NCBI GenBank assembly: GCA_051453625.1
Contig: JBOZIK010000001.1
Coordinates: forward strand, 161,843,646 to 161,907,645
DNA from: Welwitschia mirabilis
Lineage: Eukaryota; Gnetophyta; Gnetopsida; Welwitschiales
Length of the DNA: 64,000 nt
Direction of reading: 5' to 3'
Shown piece by piece: positions 12,950 through 25,420 of this stretch. A model generated the notes under the pieces. That model searched no databases and was not told the origin of the DNA. It saw only the letters and a list, made by a program, of their open reading frames with translations. Each line of letters begins with the position of its first letter. The stretch's first letter is position 1. The position numbers were made by a program, and so were the translations under genes.

Positions 12950-13419
12950 ACTATAAAGGCCCTAGATTTCCTACGATTGTCATAACCATAGAAAACAAAC
13001 AATCTAATAAAGCCTTATTAGACTTAAGAGTTAGTGTAAATTTTCTTCCCTATGGTAATTACAAATAATTAGGCTTAAAAGGGCTTAAAACACCTAGATT
13101 CAACTCTAACTCACTAATAATTCCTTAAAAACCTCATTAGGATTACTAAAGATGTTATTGTTATGATAGATAGCTATTATTTTCTAATAGATTTTGTTGT
13201 TTTAGACATGGTCAATAAAATAAATCAGTCAATACACATCATTTTAGCAAGACCTTTACTAATAATTTTAAATGCTTTGATTAACTATAAGAATTATTTA
13301 ATGAAAATATTCTTAGACAATATGGTGAAATAACTTAATGTTTTTAATGTAATAAAATTCCATTATAATGATAATAAAATAGATCATGTAGATAGAATAG
13401 AGAGCTTTATTAATGAGAA
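12950..13419 (+). pseudogene. retropepsin (protease) remnant of element D
   Basis: Aspartic protease that cleaves the Gag-Pol polyprotein. Around 13018-13060 the active-site turn is recognisable: Asp is present but the usual Gly after the Leu is Arg (D-L-R-V-S-V-N). The downstream flap and 'I-L-x-R-P-F-L' region can be followed to about 13290 through stop codons. The gene is broken and inactive. Confidence 0.6.
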
Positions 13420-14560
13420 AGAACCTCCCACTTATTTTCATAAGAATCAGACTTTAGATCTTTCTCAAGAGCAAGAATCCTATACCCTTATTTAGAATGA
13501 AGCCCCTATTTAGATTAAACCTTTTTCTAATGATCTTTAGTATGCTTTCTTAGGAGATGACTCTACCTTTATAGTAGTGATAAGTTCTTCTTTATCACCA
13601 TCCCAAGAAATTAATTTACTAAACCTTTTAAGGTAATACAAACAAGCCATTAGATAGGCCCTTTCTAATAATAGAAGTATCAACCTGTGCATTTTTATGC
13701 ATCATATCTACTTAAAGAAAAATGCTAAGCCATTTATTAGAGCCTAACAAAGAATAAACCCAACCTTAAAAGAGGTAGTGAAAAAAATGTAATTAAGCTT
13801 CTAGGCAATGAAATCATCTACTCAATCTCAGATAGTAAATGGGTAATTCTAATTCAAATAGTAGCAAAGAATTATATAACTACTCTAGTACCAAATAGAC
13901 ATAATAAACGTATTCCCACTAGACTAGTAGTTAAATGAAGAATGTGCATAGATTACAGAAAAGTCAATTCCATTTTATGAAAAGATTATTTTCCTCTCCT
14001 ATTCTCTGATTAAATCTTAGAATAACTTGCTATAAATACTTTTTACTATTTTCTACATGGGTATTCAAGATACAATCAAATAGAAATTATGCTTAATGAC
14101 CAAGAAAAAACCACTTTTACTTGCTTGTATAGAAGATTTAACTATAGAAAAATGCCTTTTAGTTTTTGTAATGCTTTTGTAACATTCCAATTAATAGAGC
14201 CTCTTTTGATCATTTTCTTCATAACTTGTAATTTGTTCTTACTTAATGCATAGTAAAATCCCTTTTGTTCATCCAAGAAAAATGTCATTTCATGGTAAAC
14301 AAAGGCATAGTTTTATAACACATTATTTATTCTAAAGAAATTTAAGTAGATCCTAAAAAGTATTATTAATCACACACCTACTGACTCATTAAAAATAAAA
14401 AGACATTATATATTTTTTAAGAATATTTATGTTATTATAAAAGGTGTATCAAAGATTTTAGAAAAAAAATTTTAAACCAATTTGTGACATCCTAAGAAAA
14501 TATACCTCTTTTAATAGGATCCACAAGTGTCAATAAGATTTTAATAAACTTAAAAAAAAA
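13420..14560 (+). pseudogene. reverse transcriptase remnant of element D
   Basis: The gypsy RT fingers/palm is clear from about 13900: 'R-M-C-I-D-Y-R-K' at 13935, 'K-D-Y-F-P-L' at 13980, then motif A at about 14050, where the catalytic Asp is His (F-L-H-G-Y-S). 'T-T-F-T-C' and 'R-K-M-P-F-S-F-C-N-A' follow up to 14195. About 100 bp holding the YxDD box is missing between 'V-T-F-Q' and the thumb, which resumes in another frame with 'K-C-H-F-M-V' near 14285. Motif A and YxDD are both lost, so it cannot be active. The linker from 13420 holds only a broken frame. Confidence 0.8.
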
Positions 14561-15160
14561 CTTACCTCTACTTCTATCATTCATTCACATGATTGAAAAT
14601 TACCATTTGAAATTATGTGCAATGCTAGTGATTATGTAGTTTGAGTTGTGTTAGAATAAAGAATAGATAAAAGACCAATTGTAATCTATTATACAAGTAA
14701 AATCTTAAGAAATACTTAACTAAAATATATGTTCATTTAAAAGGAGATTCTTATCATAGTCTATGTCTTAGAAAACATTAGGAAATACCGTTCTGGTTCG
14801 AAGCTAATTATCTACATAAACCAATCTACCATTAGATATCTATTCATTAAAAAGAACTCTGAGCTTAGATTAATTAGATAAACCCTACATTTATAAGAAT
14901 TTGATTTAAATATAAAAAATAAAAATGGCTTTGATGATGTTGTTGTACACCATCTTTTATGGATAACTTAGGAAATCTTTCAAACATTCCTTTCCATTAA
15001 TAATACTTTTCTTAATAAATGCCTTTGCTCCATTTTGGAAATATCTTGATTTATTGATATTGAAAATTACTTATTTTTCAAGGTTATTTCCTCCTATTAA
15101 ACCTTTAATAATAGAAAAAAGGTAAATACTTATTTTGGAAGAGTCTTTATTTATTTAAAT
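14561..15160 (+). pseudogene. RNase H remnant of element D
   Basis: The RNase H domain starts at about 14625 with 'A-S-D-Y' (the first residue of the expected D-A-S-D is next to 'C-N/M' in frame) and continues through the 'S-E-K-E-I-L'-like helix to 'R-L-I-R-Q' and 'F-D-L-N-I-K', ending near 14970. It removes the RNA strand during reverse transcription. Several frames are needed to follow it. The pol then runs to 15165, where element C interrupts it; the missing integrase half is found at 57214. Confidence 0.75.
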
Positions 15161-15165
15161 GTTAC

Positions 15166-16475
15166 TATTAACATATAACAATTAATATTACAATCAAGTT
15201 AAATAACCAATGAATCTTTATGGAAGAAACTAATATAATTAATTTTATCATAAAAACATATTTTCTATTGATTTCTATAATAACTATGAACTTATCCAAT
15301 TGTTCATAAATTTTTAGATTAATTATATTAAATTAAAGAACATCATTTAAAATGAAGATCATGAAAGATGATATCTTAGAGCCATTGTCTAAGACCACTA
15401 GCACTATTAGGCTTTTTGCCTCAAATACCTTTAAATTCACATTCCTGACTTTTCATAAAGGACTAAAATAGGCTCAATCCAATTCTACATAAACATTAAC
15501 TTGCATCTTTGATGACATGTGGAATTGATGATTAGGATTTGTAAAATGACATGTGGCATTACTGAGTAGGATGATGGTGGAAATACATAGTAATAATAAT
15601 TTTTGGTAGTAGCTATAGCATTTAGAAGTTAAGTGTTGACATCATCATAGGAAAAAAAAGATGATTAGCTATTCTACTTAGTGTTATGATTATGTAATCA
15701 TCCACCTAATGCTATGAGCCAAGAGCTTGTGACCACCCCTTATCTCAATCTCTTCTAATAAAAGGACCTTAAACTCTTTATTGTATCATCTTTGGCTTTA
15801 GAAAATTGTAGAATCTTAGATTCTTAAACTGTAATGGCATTCTAAGCAACTCTTTAGGGAGTGAACTAGTCTTCAAGGATCACTTAAAGAGTCTACAACA
15901 TCCTTCTTCCTTTGTTGTAAAGTGTTTTTTCTTTAATACATAAGTCATTTTCCTCTTATTTCAAATCATGAGTTACTTTATAGTTGGAATGTATAGCTTA
16001 ACCATTAAACCTTATTTAATTTTAGAAAGATCTTTTAATACTTGATCTATGTCTTTAAATCTCATAAATTTTAAATACTAAGTTCCTTACCTTCCATTGT
16101 TATTTTTAGCCTTACAAAAGCAAGTGACAATTGAATTTACTATTACTCATATGATGAATTAGATTATGCCATTATGATCTAAACCAAAAGACATAATGGT
16201 TTTAAATGTACTATAGAAACGAATTAGACAATATTAGAGTGAAAAATTCCTTAATAAAAAATAGTGATACTTGAAGCTAGCTTAGTTCTCCTCTCTCAAA
16301 TTGAATTTTCAACTTAAAATCTAAAATCATACTTTTTTTTTCTTCTTTTTGTTAGAACTTATACTTAATTAAAATTTTACAAACTTTTGAATCACTACCC
16401 ATGTTATCCTTGAGAAAAGAATAATAACTAAGTGCTCAAATTAGTTTAAATCCAGACAATATAGAATAGTGAATA
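15166..16475 (+). repeat. 5' LTR of element C
   Basis: It aligns with 55913-57208 over its full length: start TATTAACATA versus TGTTAACATG, the 'tttgcctcaaat' block, 'gatgacatgtgg', 'atgatggtgg' and 'catccttcttcctttattgtaaagtg'. It is followed by the primer site at 16480. A weak TATA-like site is 'taataaaagg' near 15758. Confidence 0.8.
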
Positions 16476-16479
16476 GATT

Positions 16480-16499
16480 TTGGCATCATTGATAGGGAT
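16480..16499 (+). promoter_or_regulatory. primer-binding site of element C, tRNA-Asp type
   Basis: TTGGCATCATTGATAGGGAT: five transitions and one transversion from the tRNA-Asp complement. It is the best preserved of the four sites of this type in the window. Confidence 0.75.
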
Positions 16500-17255
16500 A
16501 ATGAGATTGTAGTAGCTTAGAAGAACATTTAATTTTCTTTTTAGAATTTTTTATAAATAATTTTTCTTTTATTGTTTTATACCCATCCTGTTTAGTGATA
16601 CCTGAACTGATCCTTTTTCTATTATTTTGTATACTAGTTTCCCTTCTAATGGTTGGTATTGGTTATTCTAATGAAAACTGAATTTATCTAATTTATTTTT
16701 AAGTTTGTTTTTGATTTTTTCCTAACTTTTTTTTTTATGTAGGTCTAATGTTTTATTTATAGTTTTCTTTAGAAGTAAAAATTGAAAAAGAAATTAAATA
16801 TTTTAGTTAATATCAAGTACTTACTCTTATTTTCTATTGAAAAAGAAATTAAATATTTTAGTTAATATCAAGTACTTACTCTTATTTTCTATCTTTTTTT
16901 GTGCTTTGGTTTTGCAAATTTGTTAGGCTATAACATATAAAATATTTAAATTTTTTTTGTGATTTTGTTAACCTTTAGGTTCAATTTCGCTCACATTCTT
17001 CCTTCTTATTAAATTTTTTTATGAACTTAACATGTTAATTAACATGTGAGGCATTTGTAAAGCTCTATTAATTTTTTAAATTTATAGTTTGTATTATAAC
17101 TGGTGTTTTCTCCTAGCTTGATTAGCATCGTCATATTCCATGATCACGACACTTTGTGTTTTTACCTGAATTCTCTATGCAAATCTTAAAATATCTCTAT
17201 TTTATAGGATCTATAATTGACTTGAAACTTATCTAAAACTTGCTTAAAATCTATT
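16500..17255 (+). other. untranslated leader of element C
   Basis: Non-coding, sharing the leader phrase of D and B (about 16580-16680). It contains an exact 55-bp tandem duplication, annotated separately. Confidence 0.5.
16781..16890 (+). repeat. exact 55-bp tandem duplication
   Basis: 16781-16835 and 16836-16890 are identical over all 55 bases, while related element copies around them differ at one base in every three to five. The duplication must be much younger than the element, or be an assembly artefact. Confidence 0.95.
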
Positions 17256-19370
17256 CTTATATGCCTTATATCTGTAATAAATCTAAAATATTAGTTAGAA
17301 ATCCTTTAAATGATATACACATCTAGTTAAATCTAAGAAATAGAAACCAGCCTACTAATAATTTCCAATGAGAAAAAACCTCCTTCACTAAAAATAATCC
17401 AAACAATAATTAGAAAGATCCCTTATTCCAACAATAATAAGAAGAATATCTGAATAACATAGTTAAAGGATTGATATCTACTTAAGACCTAATCCTCTAA
17501 TTAATGGCTTATTACCTTACCCAAGAGGTAGCCAAGCAATAAGTCATTATTACTATTTTTGCTAACACAAATCAACTAGAAAAATCCTTCATGATTACAT
17601 CCATTCATAATTCCTAGGAGCAATCTCATGCATTGTGTTACCATCCATAAACTAAAGAACAAATTTTAATCCTTTAACCATATAATTTCTACCTCATTTC
17701 CATATATTAGAATCTAAGAAACTATACCTTCATCTCAAAGAATTTGAATGTGTCATATAAACTATTCTTCAATATTCAAATGCTTATGATGCACTTAGGC
17801 TCACCATATTTTCCTTTTCCTTAAAATAAAAAGCAAGATCTTGGTTATATACACTAAAACCATACTCCATTATAAATTGGGCCAAACTCAATAAGGCTTT
17901 CATCTCCAAATTTTTCAATAAGAATAAAATGAATGCCTTAAGAAAATAAATCATGAACTTCTAGTAGAAGAAATATGAAATGTTTTCCCAAGTCTTAGAG
18001 CAATTCAAAGGTCTTTTATAAAAATGACTCCAACATGGATTTGAGTCAAGAATCAAAGTAAGTTTTTCTATAATGGTTTAACTATTAACCATAGATAACT
18101 TGTTTAGATGATAATTAATTAAACTTTGTTAACATACCCTTAGCTTAGATGAAGTTTGGGAGTATTTTGAGAGTTTAATGAAAGGTTCTAAAAATTGGAA
18201 GAACCCTATAGAACCATCTAGATTTCACCATTCTAGTAGATTCACAAGTGTGTTTAAAACTACTAAAAACTTTAAATTGAATAATAGGATAAATGAATTA
18301 TCATGAAGAATAGAATTCTTAACCACCTTACCCTCACATCCACCCTTGTTTACTAAATTGAAAAGCCTTATTTATCATAAATACCAAAAAAAAATGAATG
18401 TCCATTCATTCTCCTATTTCAAAACATTATTAATGAATACGTTAATGCAATAGGCCACTAGTGACAAAACATGAAGAATAACACATGCTCAAACACATAC
18501 AACCCCAGGTGGAGGAATCGTCCTAATGTTTCTTATAAGCAAAGTGATCAAATTAGTTAACTAAGAAATCCTTTTCCTTTATCATCCTTTCATCCATTTT
18601 CTTCCAATTATCAAAAACCAAATTTATCTAGTCCTTTTAAGGAATGAGTAATTAGATTTATGGAAAAACAAGTTTAAATCAATAGCAACCATGAAACTAT
18701 CCTTAGATAACATTTCTCATTATTATCCCCAATCTCAAGAAAAGCATCTAATCCATCTTATAAATTATTCAATTAATCTACTAAATCCAAACTCAGTTTC
18801 TCTCTATCATAAATCAAAGAGAAATAGATAAAATTTCAATAATTTCTCAGTTAAATCCTAAAGAAGTAAGGTTTATTAAATAAGAATCAAGTCAGTTAGA
18901 ATAAACCAAAGTAATTCACCTTAGAATTGGTACATAGATTAACCAAGATTTAACTCAAATTAAGTGTAAATATGAGAGGAAAGTAAAAGAAAAGATACTA
19001 CTCATTATTAAGAATCTTTGACTCTTGTTTAAGCCTAGAATTAAAAAAAGGTAAAATAATTAAAAGAATTCTTCCTCCTCTATAAAGAGCCTTTACCTTT
19101 TCCCCAATGTCTTAGGAAGAAGAACATCAAAAAATAACAACTTAAGGCCTTAGAAATTTTTAAGAAGGTTAAAATCAAAATTCATATTTCAAAAGTAATT
19201 AAAAAGATGCCCTTCTATATAAAATTCCTTAGATACATGTCCACTATAAAAAGATGCATGATTTTTAAAAGCAAGGCTTTTTTACCTCAACAAACTAGTG
19301 CAGTCATCTAAAATTAGTGTTTTCCTAAGTAGATATATCTAAGTTACTTCATAGTAGGTATTATAATTGA
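17256..19370 (+). pseudogene. gag of element C
   Basis: Structural protein gene, in the same place as the D gag. 17600-17790 is the counterpart of 4380-4550 and 11280-11450. About 17830-17970 shows the gag core ('A-F-I-S-K-F-F-x-K-N-K' followed by 'M-N-A-L-R') in pieces. 18300-19100 is Pro/Asn/Gln-rich with many TAG codons. No zinc knuckle is seen. Confidence 0.6.
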
Positions 19371-19800
19371 AGATAAAATATTAAGCAAGCCCTATTAGAA
19401 TTGGAAGTAAGTGTTAACATTTTATCCCATTATATTTATGAGGAACTTTATTTAAATGATCTTAAACATACTAAAATATAATTGCAATTGGTAGCGAATT
19501 CTATGAAGTCACCCTTAGGAATAGTTGAGGATGTGATTATTCAAGTTAACAGTTGCTATTTTCTAAAAGACTTCATAGTTTTAGAGATGGACATAATGAA
19601 ATGTAATTTAGTACTCATTATTTTAGGAAACATTTTCCTTAAGTCTTCTAATTCTTTAATCAATTATAGGAATTGTCAAATGAAAATTTTATTTGATAAC
19701 ATGATATTAAACATTTTTAACACAATAAAATTTCTAAGTGAATCTAATCAAGCTAATTAGATTAATCAATATTGTAACTTTAAATGTTCTTCTCCTAAGC
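19371..19800 (+). pseudogene. retropepsin remnant of element C
   Basis: Aspartic protease part of Gag-Pol. A clean run (19482-19760, 92 codons) matches the second half of gypsy retropepsins: 'L-G-I-V-E-D-V-I-I-Q-V' flap side, 'F-I-V-L-E-M', an 'I-L-G-N-I-F-L' in place of I-L-G-R-P-F-L, then 'I-N-Y-R-N-C-Q-M-K'. The active-site turn just upstream (about 19400) reads L-E-L-E-V-S-V-N, so the catalytic Asp is Glu. The frame start lies before the clean run. It closely parallels the G protease on the other strand at 32774. Confidence 0.8.
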
Positions 19801-20112
19801 TAAATATTTTTCATTCTTCACTATCATTTGAGTATCACTTCTTCGATTGAAAATTTGATCTCATAATCTTTTTGGATCTTCTATAGTAAGTCATTACAAA
19901 AACCAAGTTTTGCCCAAATATGACTTTCTCATAAGCATCCCATTACATCATTATTACTTGTTCCACCACCCTTTTAAACCATATCATAAATCTAATCCAT
20001 TTTAAATTACTTCATTAAACTCATAAATCATTCACCCAAGCCATCAAGCTATGAGTTTTTAAGACTTGCTAACCTAGATTAATGATCCTTTATAAAAAAT
20101 CAATAATACCTA
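19801..20112 (+). other. post-protease stretch of element C with pol deletion point
   Basis: A broken frame continues the protease. By about 20085 the sequence ('aaaaatcaataata') already matches the pol tail of D at 58372, so RT, RNase H and integrase (about 3 kb) are missing between 19800 and 20085. The 5 bases 20113-20117 are the ATCTC target duplication of element P. Confidence 0.55.
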
Positions 20113-20117
20113 ATCTC

Positions 20118-21755
20118 TGTTAGATTATGTTTTACCAATTGATGTTAAATTAATGTTTTCTGTAAAGAAAATTTTGTGTATTTTGTGCAAAAGATGCTAA
20201 TTACATACAGGTGTAAAGATAAAACCAAATCTATTAAATTCCAAGCACTAGAAACCTATCAGTTCTTTTATCCTCTTCAGTAATTGACCATACTTNNNNN
20301 NNNNNCAAATTGACAAAATGACCTAAATCTAGAGGGGTTGACTAAATTTTTAATAGGATCAACTAGACCTGTATCCTCAAGAACAAGTGTCCTTGAACCA
20401 AATGGTAAGGGGTCAACTACATATTTATGAGATTGACTAGACATTTATGTGATCAACTAGAATTGAGGACCTGATAAATAGTATCCCTGGACTGAATGAT
20501 AAGGGATCAACTAGGCCTATGATGGGATTGACCATACTTATAATGGGATCAACAGTATATGTGAAATAAGCAATAATACTCTTGAACTGATTATCAAGGG
20601 GTTGACTAGACCTATGATGGGATCAAATAAACATAAGAACTATGCAGCTAATACTCCTAAGTTGATCATCATGGGGTTGACTAGACCTGATGTTGAAAAT
20701 TGAAAAGATCTTTATCAAGACAAGCGGGTGACCAAATTTTATTGTGATGACCAGACTAGGATCAATTGGACCCAGATGGGGTCAATCAGACTTGAAGCTA
20801 TAAGAAATTAGGGTAACCAAAATTTTCTCTTGGAGATCTATGTAAGTCATGGTGCCAAATGAGGTCAACTGAACTTTTGAGGAGTCAACTAGATGGAATA
20901 GAACTAAAATTTTTTATTTGTTGTATATCTATTATGTATCTATTATATAGTTGTTTTCTAGCCATTTATAGCCATTAGAAGTGCATTTCAAATGTAATAA
21001 ACCCTAAAAGCCTTCTAATATAAGTAGCCAAGAGATAGATGACTATAAAATCCTTTAAAATCATTTTCAATTGTGTTAATCTTTTGGATCTAAGAAACTA
21101 ACACTATAATCTTGTGATATTCACTGTTAATTCTTAGCACTTGTGCTTCTGATCAAGGAAGATTTATTGTCTATATCATCTCTACATTCAAGATTAGATT
21201 TAGTGCTTTATCTATGTACATATACAAGAGAAGAGCTCCATTAAATCTATTGTATCAAGAACATGTGATATCTATACATATTAGCATCATTGCATCACTA
21301 TTTTACATTGTAAAAGATTGAGACTAAGCCTTAAAAAGTCCATTTAAAGGTTGAAAATAATCCTAGAAAAGTCTGTTCAAAGGTTGAAACAAAGCCTAGA
21401 AAAGTCCATTTATAAATATTATAGGTGAACCTAAGATATGGGGTGGAGTAATAAAGATCTGAATTAAGCTTAGTAATAAGCTGATCATTAAGAGTGGAGT
21501 AGGAGATTTCCTGAATCACTATAAATCATGCATGAATCAATTTAGTATTTTATGTTTTTAGTTAGTTTATTTCTTTACTTCTATTAGTTATTTGTTTCAT
21601 GCACATTTTACATTAGTAAACTATTTTATGCACATTTTACATTAGTAATTTATTATTTTATGTAAATTATTTTACATTTTACATTAGTAAATTATATACT
21701 CTATTGAATTTTTTAAGAATCTATTTATCCCCCTTTAGGGTTCTTGAATCTATTA
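20118..21755 (+). repeat. first LTR of element P (1.6 kb)
   Basis: It starts TGTTAGATTATG and ends CTATTA (expected CA end changed to TA) just before the primer site. 20326-20880 is built of repeated 'ggg(g)T(c/t)GAC(t/c)AGAC' phrases. TATAAGTAG lies at 21019-21027. It contains a 10-N gap at 20296-20305. Confidence 0.85.
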
Positions 21756-21757
21756 AT

Positions 21758-21769
21758 TGGTATCAGAGC
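21758..21769 (+). promoter_or_regulatory. primer-binding site of element P, initiator tRNA-Met
   Basis: TGGTATCAGAGC, a perfect match to the plant initiator tRNA-Met 3' end complement, 2 bases after the LTR. This site is typical of copia elements. Confidence 0.9.
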
Positions 21770-21829
21770 TATGTTAAATCTTATTTAGATTTTAGCCAAT
21801 CTTGACTTTAGAACCCTAAAATTAATAAT

Positions 21830-23100
21830 CCATTTGATGGTTTTTTCACTAGTTGTTCACTCATATTTGATGAGTCAAACTATGCTTACTGAAAATCTAA
21901 AATAAGAATATTTCTTAGATCTTTGAATGTTAATATAAAGGAAGTCATTTATAGAGGTTACATTATGCCTATGACAACAAAAACTAATGTCAACGATAAT
22001 ATTATCCTAGTTTCCAAATCTCAAGATCAATTGACCTCTACTGATAAGTCAAAAGCCACCATAGATGCTAATGCACTTATTCCATATTTTGTGTCATTTG
22101 CGTAAATGAGTTTAAGAGTATAGTAAACTGTAATCATGCTAAAGAAGCATGGAACATTCTTGAAATAGCACACAAAGAAACCTCAACTGTAAAGCAAGAT
22201 AAACTTAAAATGCTTATTTCAAAATTTAAAGACATTCATATGGATAAAGAGGAGACCATATAAGAATCATTTGCTAGACTCACTGATATTGTAAACTTTA
22301 TGGCAAGACTTGGAGAATACTTGGATGAAGGAAATGTGGTGAGGAAAGTTTTGAGATCTCTAGCTAAAAGATTTGACCTAAATGTTATAGCCCTTAAGAA
22401 GAGAAAAAACATAAATGCAATAGTACTAGAAGAACTACAAGGTAATTTGAAAACCTATGAACTTAAATTTGTTAAAGATAAAAAGAAAGGTATTGATTTA
22501 AAATGTATGTAGGAAGACTATGGATCTAAAAGTTTAGATGAGGAATTGGATGATAATGAAGTAGATCTTCTAGCTAGAAGGTTCAAAAAATTTCTACATA
22601 GGAATAAAAATAAAGGATAATCAAGTAGAAACTCAAAAGAAGTCATCCAAAACACAAAAAGAAGCAAGAAAAAGGTAAGAAATAAAATGCTACTCATGCA
22701 AAGGATTTGGTCATATGGAAAATAAGTGCCCCAACATAAGAAGAGATATTATGAAAACAAGGAATTCCTCCTTTATTGCCAGATGGATAAATGATGATGA
22801 TGATGATGATAGCTATTCAGATTAATAATCAGACAAAGACATAAGGTTCTCTTTCATGGAGATTATGCCTTTTCTTAAAAACTTACCTAGCACATTAGAG
22901 CTTAATGATTTAGACATGGTCAATGAAGAAGAGGATGAATTCGAATATACATATTAAGAGCTATATGATGAATGTGAAAAGCTAGCTAAAAAGATAAACA
23001 ATCTGAGATAGTAAAAAATCTCACTAAAGAGAAGGAGGAAATGAAAATAAAGTATAATGTGCTAAAATCTGACAAAACCAATTTAATATCATAGGTAAAA
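21830..23100 (+). pseudogene. gag of element P
   Basis: Copia gag. 'F-K-S-I/A-K-E-A-W-N-I-L' near 22110-22170, then the UBN2-type helices in the clean run 22300-22512 (70 codons; 'L-R-S-L-A-K-R-F-D' and 'E-E-L-Q-G-N-L-K-T-Y-E'). A CCHC zinc knuckle C-Y-S-C-x4-H-x4-C, at about 22688-22730, is intact. It is followed by an acidic and coiled-coil part (22795-23060), which begins with a GAT repeat and parallels V at 43648-43884. Stops at 22261, 22510, 22618 and beyond break it. This piece is missing from V, so P shows what the family's gag looks like. Confidence 0.8.
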
Positions 23101-23379
23101 GAACCTTATTTCTTTGTAAATAACATTTCTAGTGGTTCTTCTAAATTGGAATAGATTCTTGAAGTGTGAAAGCCTACTAAAGATAGATCAAGTATTAGTT
23201 TTAGTTCAAAAAATTTACAAAAATAGGTAAACTAATAATGTAAGTATGCTTCTAAACGTTTATGTAATGTTTATGGTAAATTTGGTCATTTAAAGATTTT
23301 TTATAAGATTAGATAATTAATTCTTTTTATCAGATTCTGTAAATTCTTTATCATTTAAATTTATTTCTAAAAGAAGTAT

Positions 23380-23930
23380 ACCACCTAAGTCTAATAGGAC
23401 TAAGTGGTTAAGAGCTAATAATATCAAAAGTTTTCTAACATAGATAGCTCTTAGATAATTAAGTACAAATAGTTATTATCTAGACAATGAATGCTCAAAA
23501 CACATGATTAGAGAAAAATTAAACTTTAAAACCTAAGGATTATTAATGGAAAAGAAGTCATTTTTAGACATAATGAAAAGGAAAAGATAGAAGATACAAG
23601 ATGCATCAAAGAAGGTAAGTTACCTAAACATAATGATGTGATTTATATGAATGGTTTGAAATATAACTTACTGAGCATTAGCCAATTACGTAATAAAGTT
23701 TACAAAGTAATTTTTAAAAAATCAAAATGTGAAGTTGTAGATGTGAAAACAAATGTTATTATCTTTACTGCAAAATAAGTAGATAATATCTATAAAATAA
23801 ATACTTTTTTGATTGATTAGTTAAATCATACAAACTATGACATGGAAAATAGAAATGTTAACTTCAATTTTGATAAATTTGAATGTTTTCTAGAAAACTT
23901 TGAAATAATACCCCATTTCTAAAATTTAAT
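23380..23930 (+). pseudogene. protease and gag-pre-integrase remnant of element P
   Basis: Near 23480 'Y-L-D-N-E-C-S-K-H-M' is the copia protease active site, with the Ser-Gly after Asp changed to Asn-Glu. From 23630 'V-I-Y-M-N-G-L-K-Y-N-L-L-S-I-S-Q-L' is the pre-integrase domain, followed to about 23930 with in-frame stops. The rest of pol (integrase core, RT, RNase H) is missing from here on. Confidence 0.75.
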
Positions 23931-23939
23931 TGTCAATCA

Positions 23940-24339
23940 CAAAAATGAACTAGAGGTTTGCTCATCATCCTTTAGCTGATTATAGGGTAGTTGATCGAAT
24001 CTATGATTTAGTTAACTAGATGTGGTTAATCGACTAGATTGGAAGCTTGATTACTTAGACCCTTCTAATACTATAGATCCACATCTTAATAGGTCGACTA
24101 GAATCTTGAGTGGTCAACTAAACCTGATGGATCATAGTGTGTAAGTACTATCAGTGGATCCTATTTCTTTCTTTATTTTACCTTATTTTGCCTTGTCTAT
24201 AAAAAAAAGAGGTTCCTAAATCAATTTCCTTGTGTTCTATCCTTCTCTAGCTCTTAGATCTAGATCTTTTTCTTCTAAATCTAGAGTTTTACTCTTAGAT
24301 CTAATGTTTTTCTTTCAAATTTATTACTTTCAAGGTCTT
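23940..24339 (+). other. deletion junction and untranslated stretch in element P
   Basis: It has two or three 'ggtcgactagaa' phrases like those of the LTR, then a C/T-rich run with repeated 'agatctagatct' (24250-24300). The pre-integrase domain is joined to sequence downstream of pol here, so about 3 kb of pol has been deleted. Confidence 0.45.
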
Positions 24340-25420
24340 AGTAATGGTTGAAAGCTCATTCAGAAGGAGAGTGAAGAAAGCTCCTTTAATAGATATTATC
24401 CTTTTCTATCATGGATGATTGAGAAGGATATTGACAAGTTCTCAGAGAAGTTTGAGAAGAAGCTAGTGTGCTAAGAGTGATTTATAGCAACCTTAGAGCT
24501 TAAAGAGCTTAGAGATATCATTTAGCTCCTAAGAAAGTAGGATCTTGATTATTTTTTTGATGTTTTTGACACTTCTTTATCATTTATTACTCGCATGTTT
24601 TATTATAATTCTTATTATGATCATGATTTAGGAACCCTTGAAATTCTTATTTTGGGGAAGCAGTTAAGAGTAATTACAAATATCATTTTTGATTTGACTG
24701 ATCTTTCTAAAGGTAACTATAAAGAGTTTTTACCTCCTTGAGACATCATGAAGGATAATCCTGCTATTATCAGGGAGATCTGTAGTTAGGTACACTTTTA
24801 GAATCACACTCTTTCTACTTTCTTGTTAACACCAAAACACCATTTTACTCACTTGATTTTTACTTATAATTTCTTATCTTTAGCTGGGAATCATAATAAG
24901 GCCTCTAGCTACAGAGCCTATCTAATGTAGTTGGTAGGGATATAGCATTCTATTGATGCTCTTGACATTATACTAAAGAATATAATCTCACATTTGGAGT
25001 ATCACAAGACTAGGGCATTACTGTACTTTATGCTTATCACAAGCTTGTGCTATCATTTTTGTATAACCTTTTATCTAAAACTAGAAAGCCTTCATCTATG
25101 AAACACATTAAGCATGCAACCTTATCTTGTATGCACATCTTTGCTTCCTCTAAGAAATCCTCAAAGTCACTCTCTCTAAAGGAAGCCTCTCTTAATGAGA
25201 CTCTTTCATATATGAGATAAATTGATTCTCATACTCGACACATGAAAGAAGTACTATAGAAGTTGAACATGATATTACTAATACCTCAGTAGAGGCCACT
25301 AGCTCAGCACGCATAGAAGATGATGAAAAGGATTTAAAAAAAGACTCTAAAGAAGAAGAAGAAGAAGAAGAAGAATAAGAAGAAGAAGAAGAAGAAGAGG
25401 AGGAGTCTAGTTAGAAACTT
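24340..25420 (+). pseudogene. extra 3' reading frame of element P with acidic tail, unknown
   Basis: It begins with an ATG at 24344 followed by a basic run (R-R-R-V-K-K). It can be traced with frame changes to an acidic end made by a GAA repeat (25350-25405). The middle (about 24550-25080) reads as an alpha-helical protein with phrases such as 'V-F-D-T-S-L-S-F' and 'F-L-L-T-P-K-H-H-F'. It lies where Sireviruses carry an additional gene after pol (often called env-like). It also resembles, loosely, the plant proteins annotated as putative transposon or mobile-domain proteins. I could not decide between these. Confidence 0.45.
25350..25405 (+). repeat. GAA microsatellite
   Basis: About 18 GAA triplets with one TAA interruption and a GAG/GAG end. 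If translated it is a poly-Glu tail. Confidence 0.9.

Noticed and set aside
25350-25405. GAA repeat as a regulatory or triplet-expansion locus
   Set aside because: It lies in frame at the end of a decayed transposon ORF and is interrupted; an ordinary microsatellite is the simpler view.
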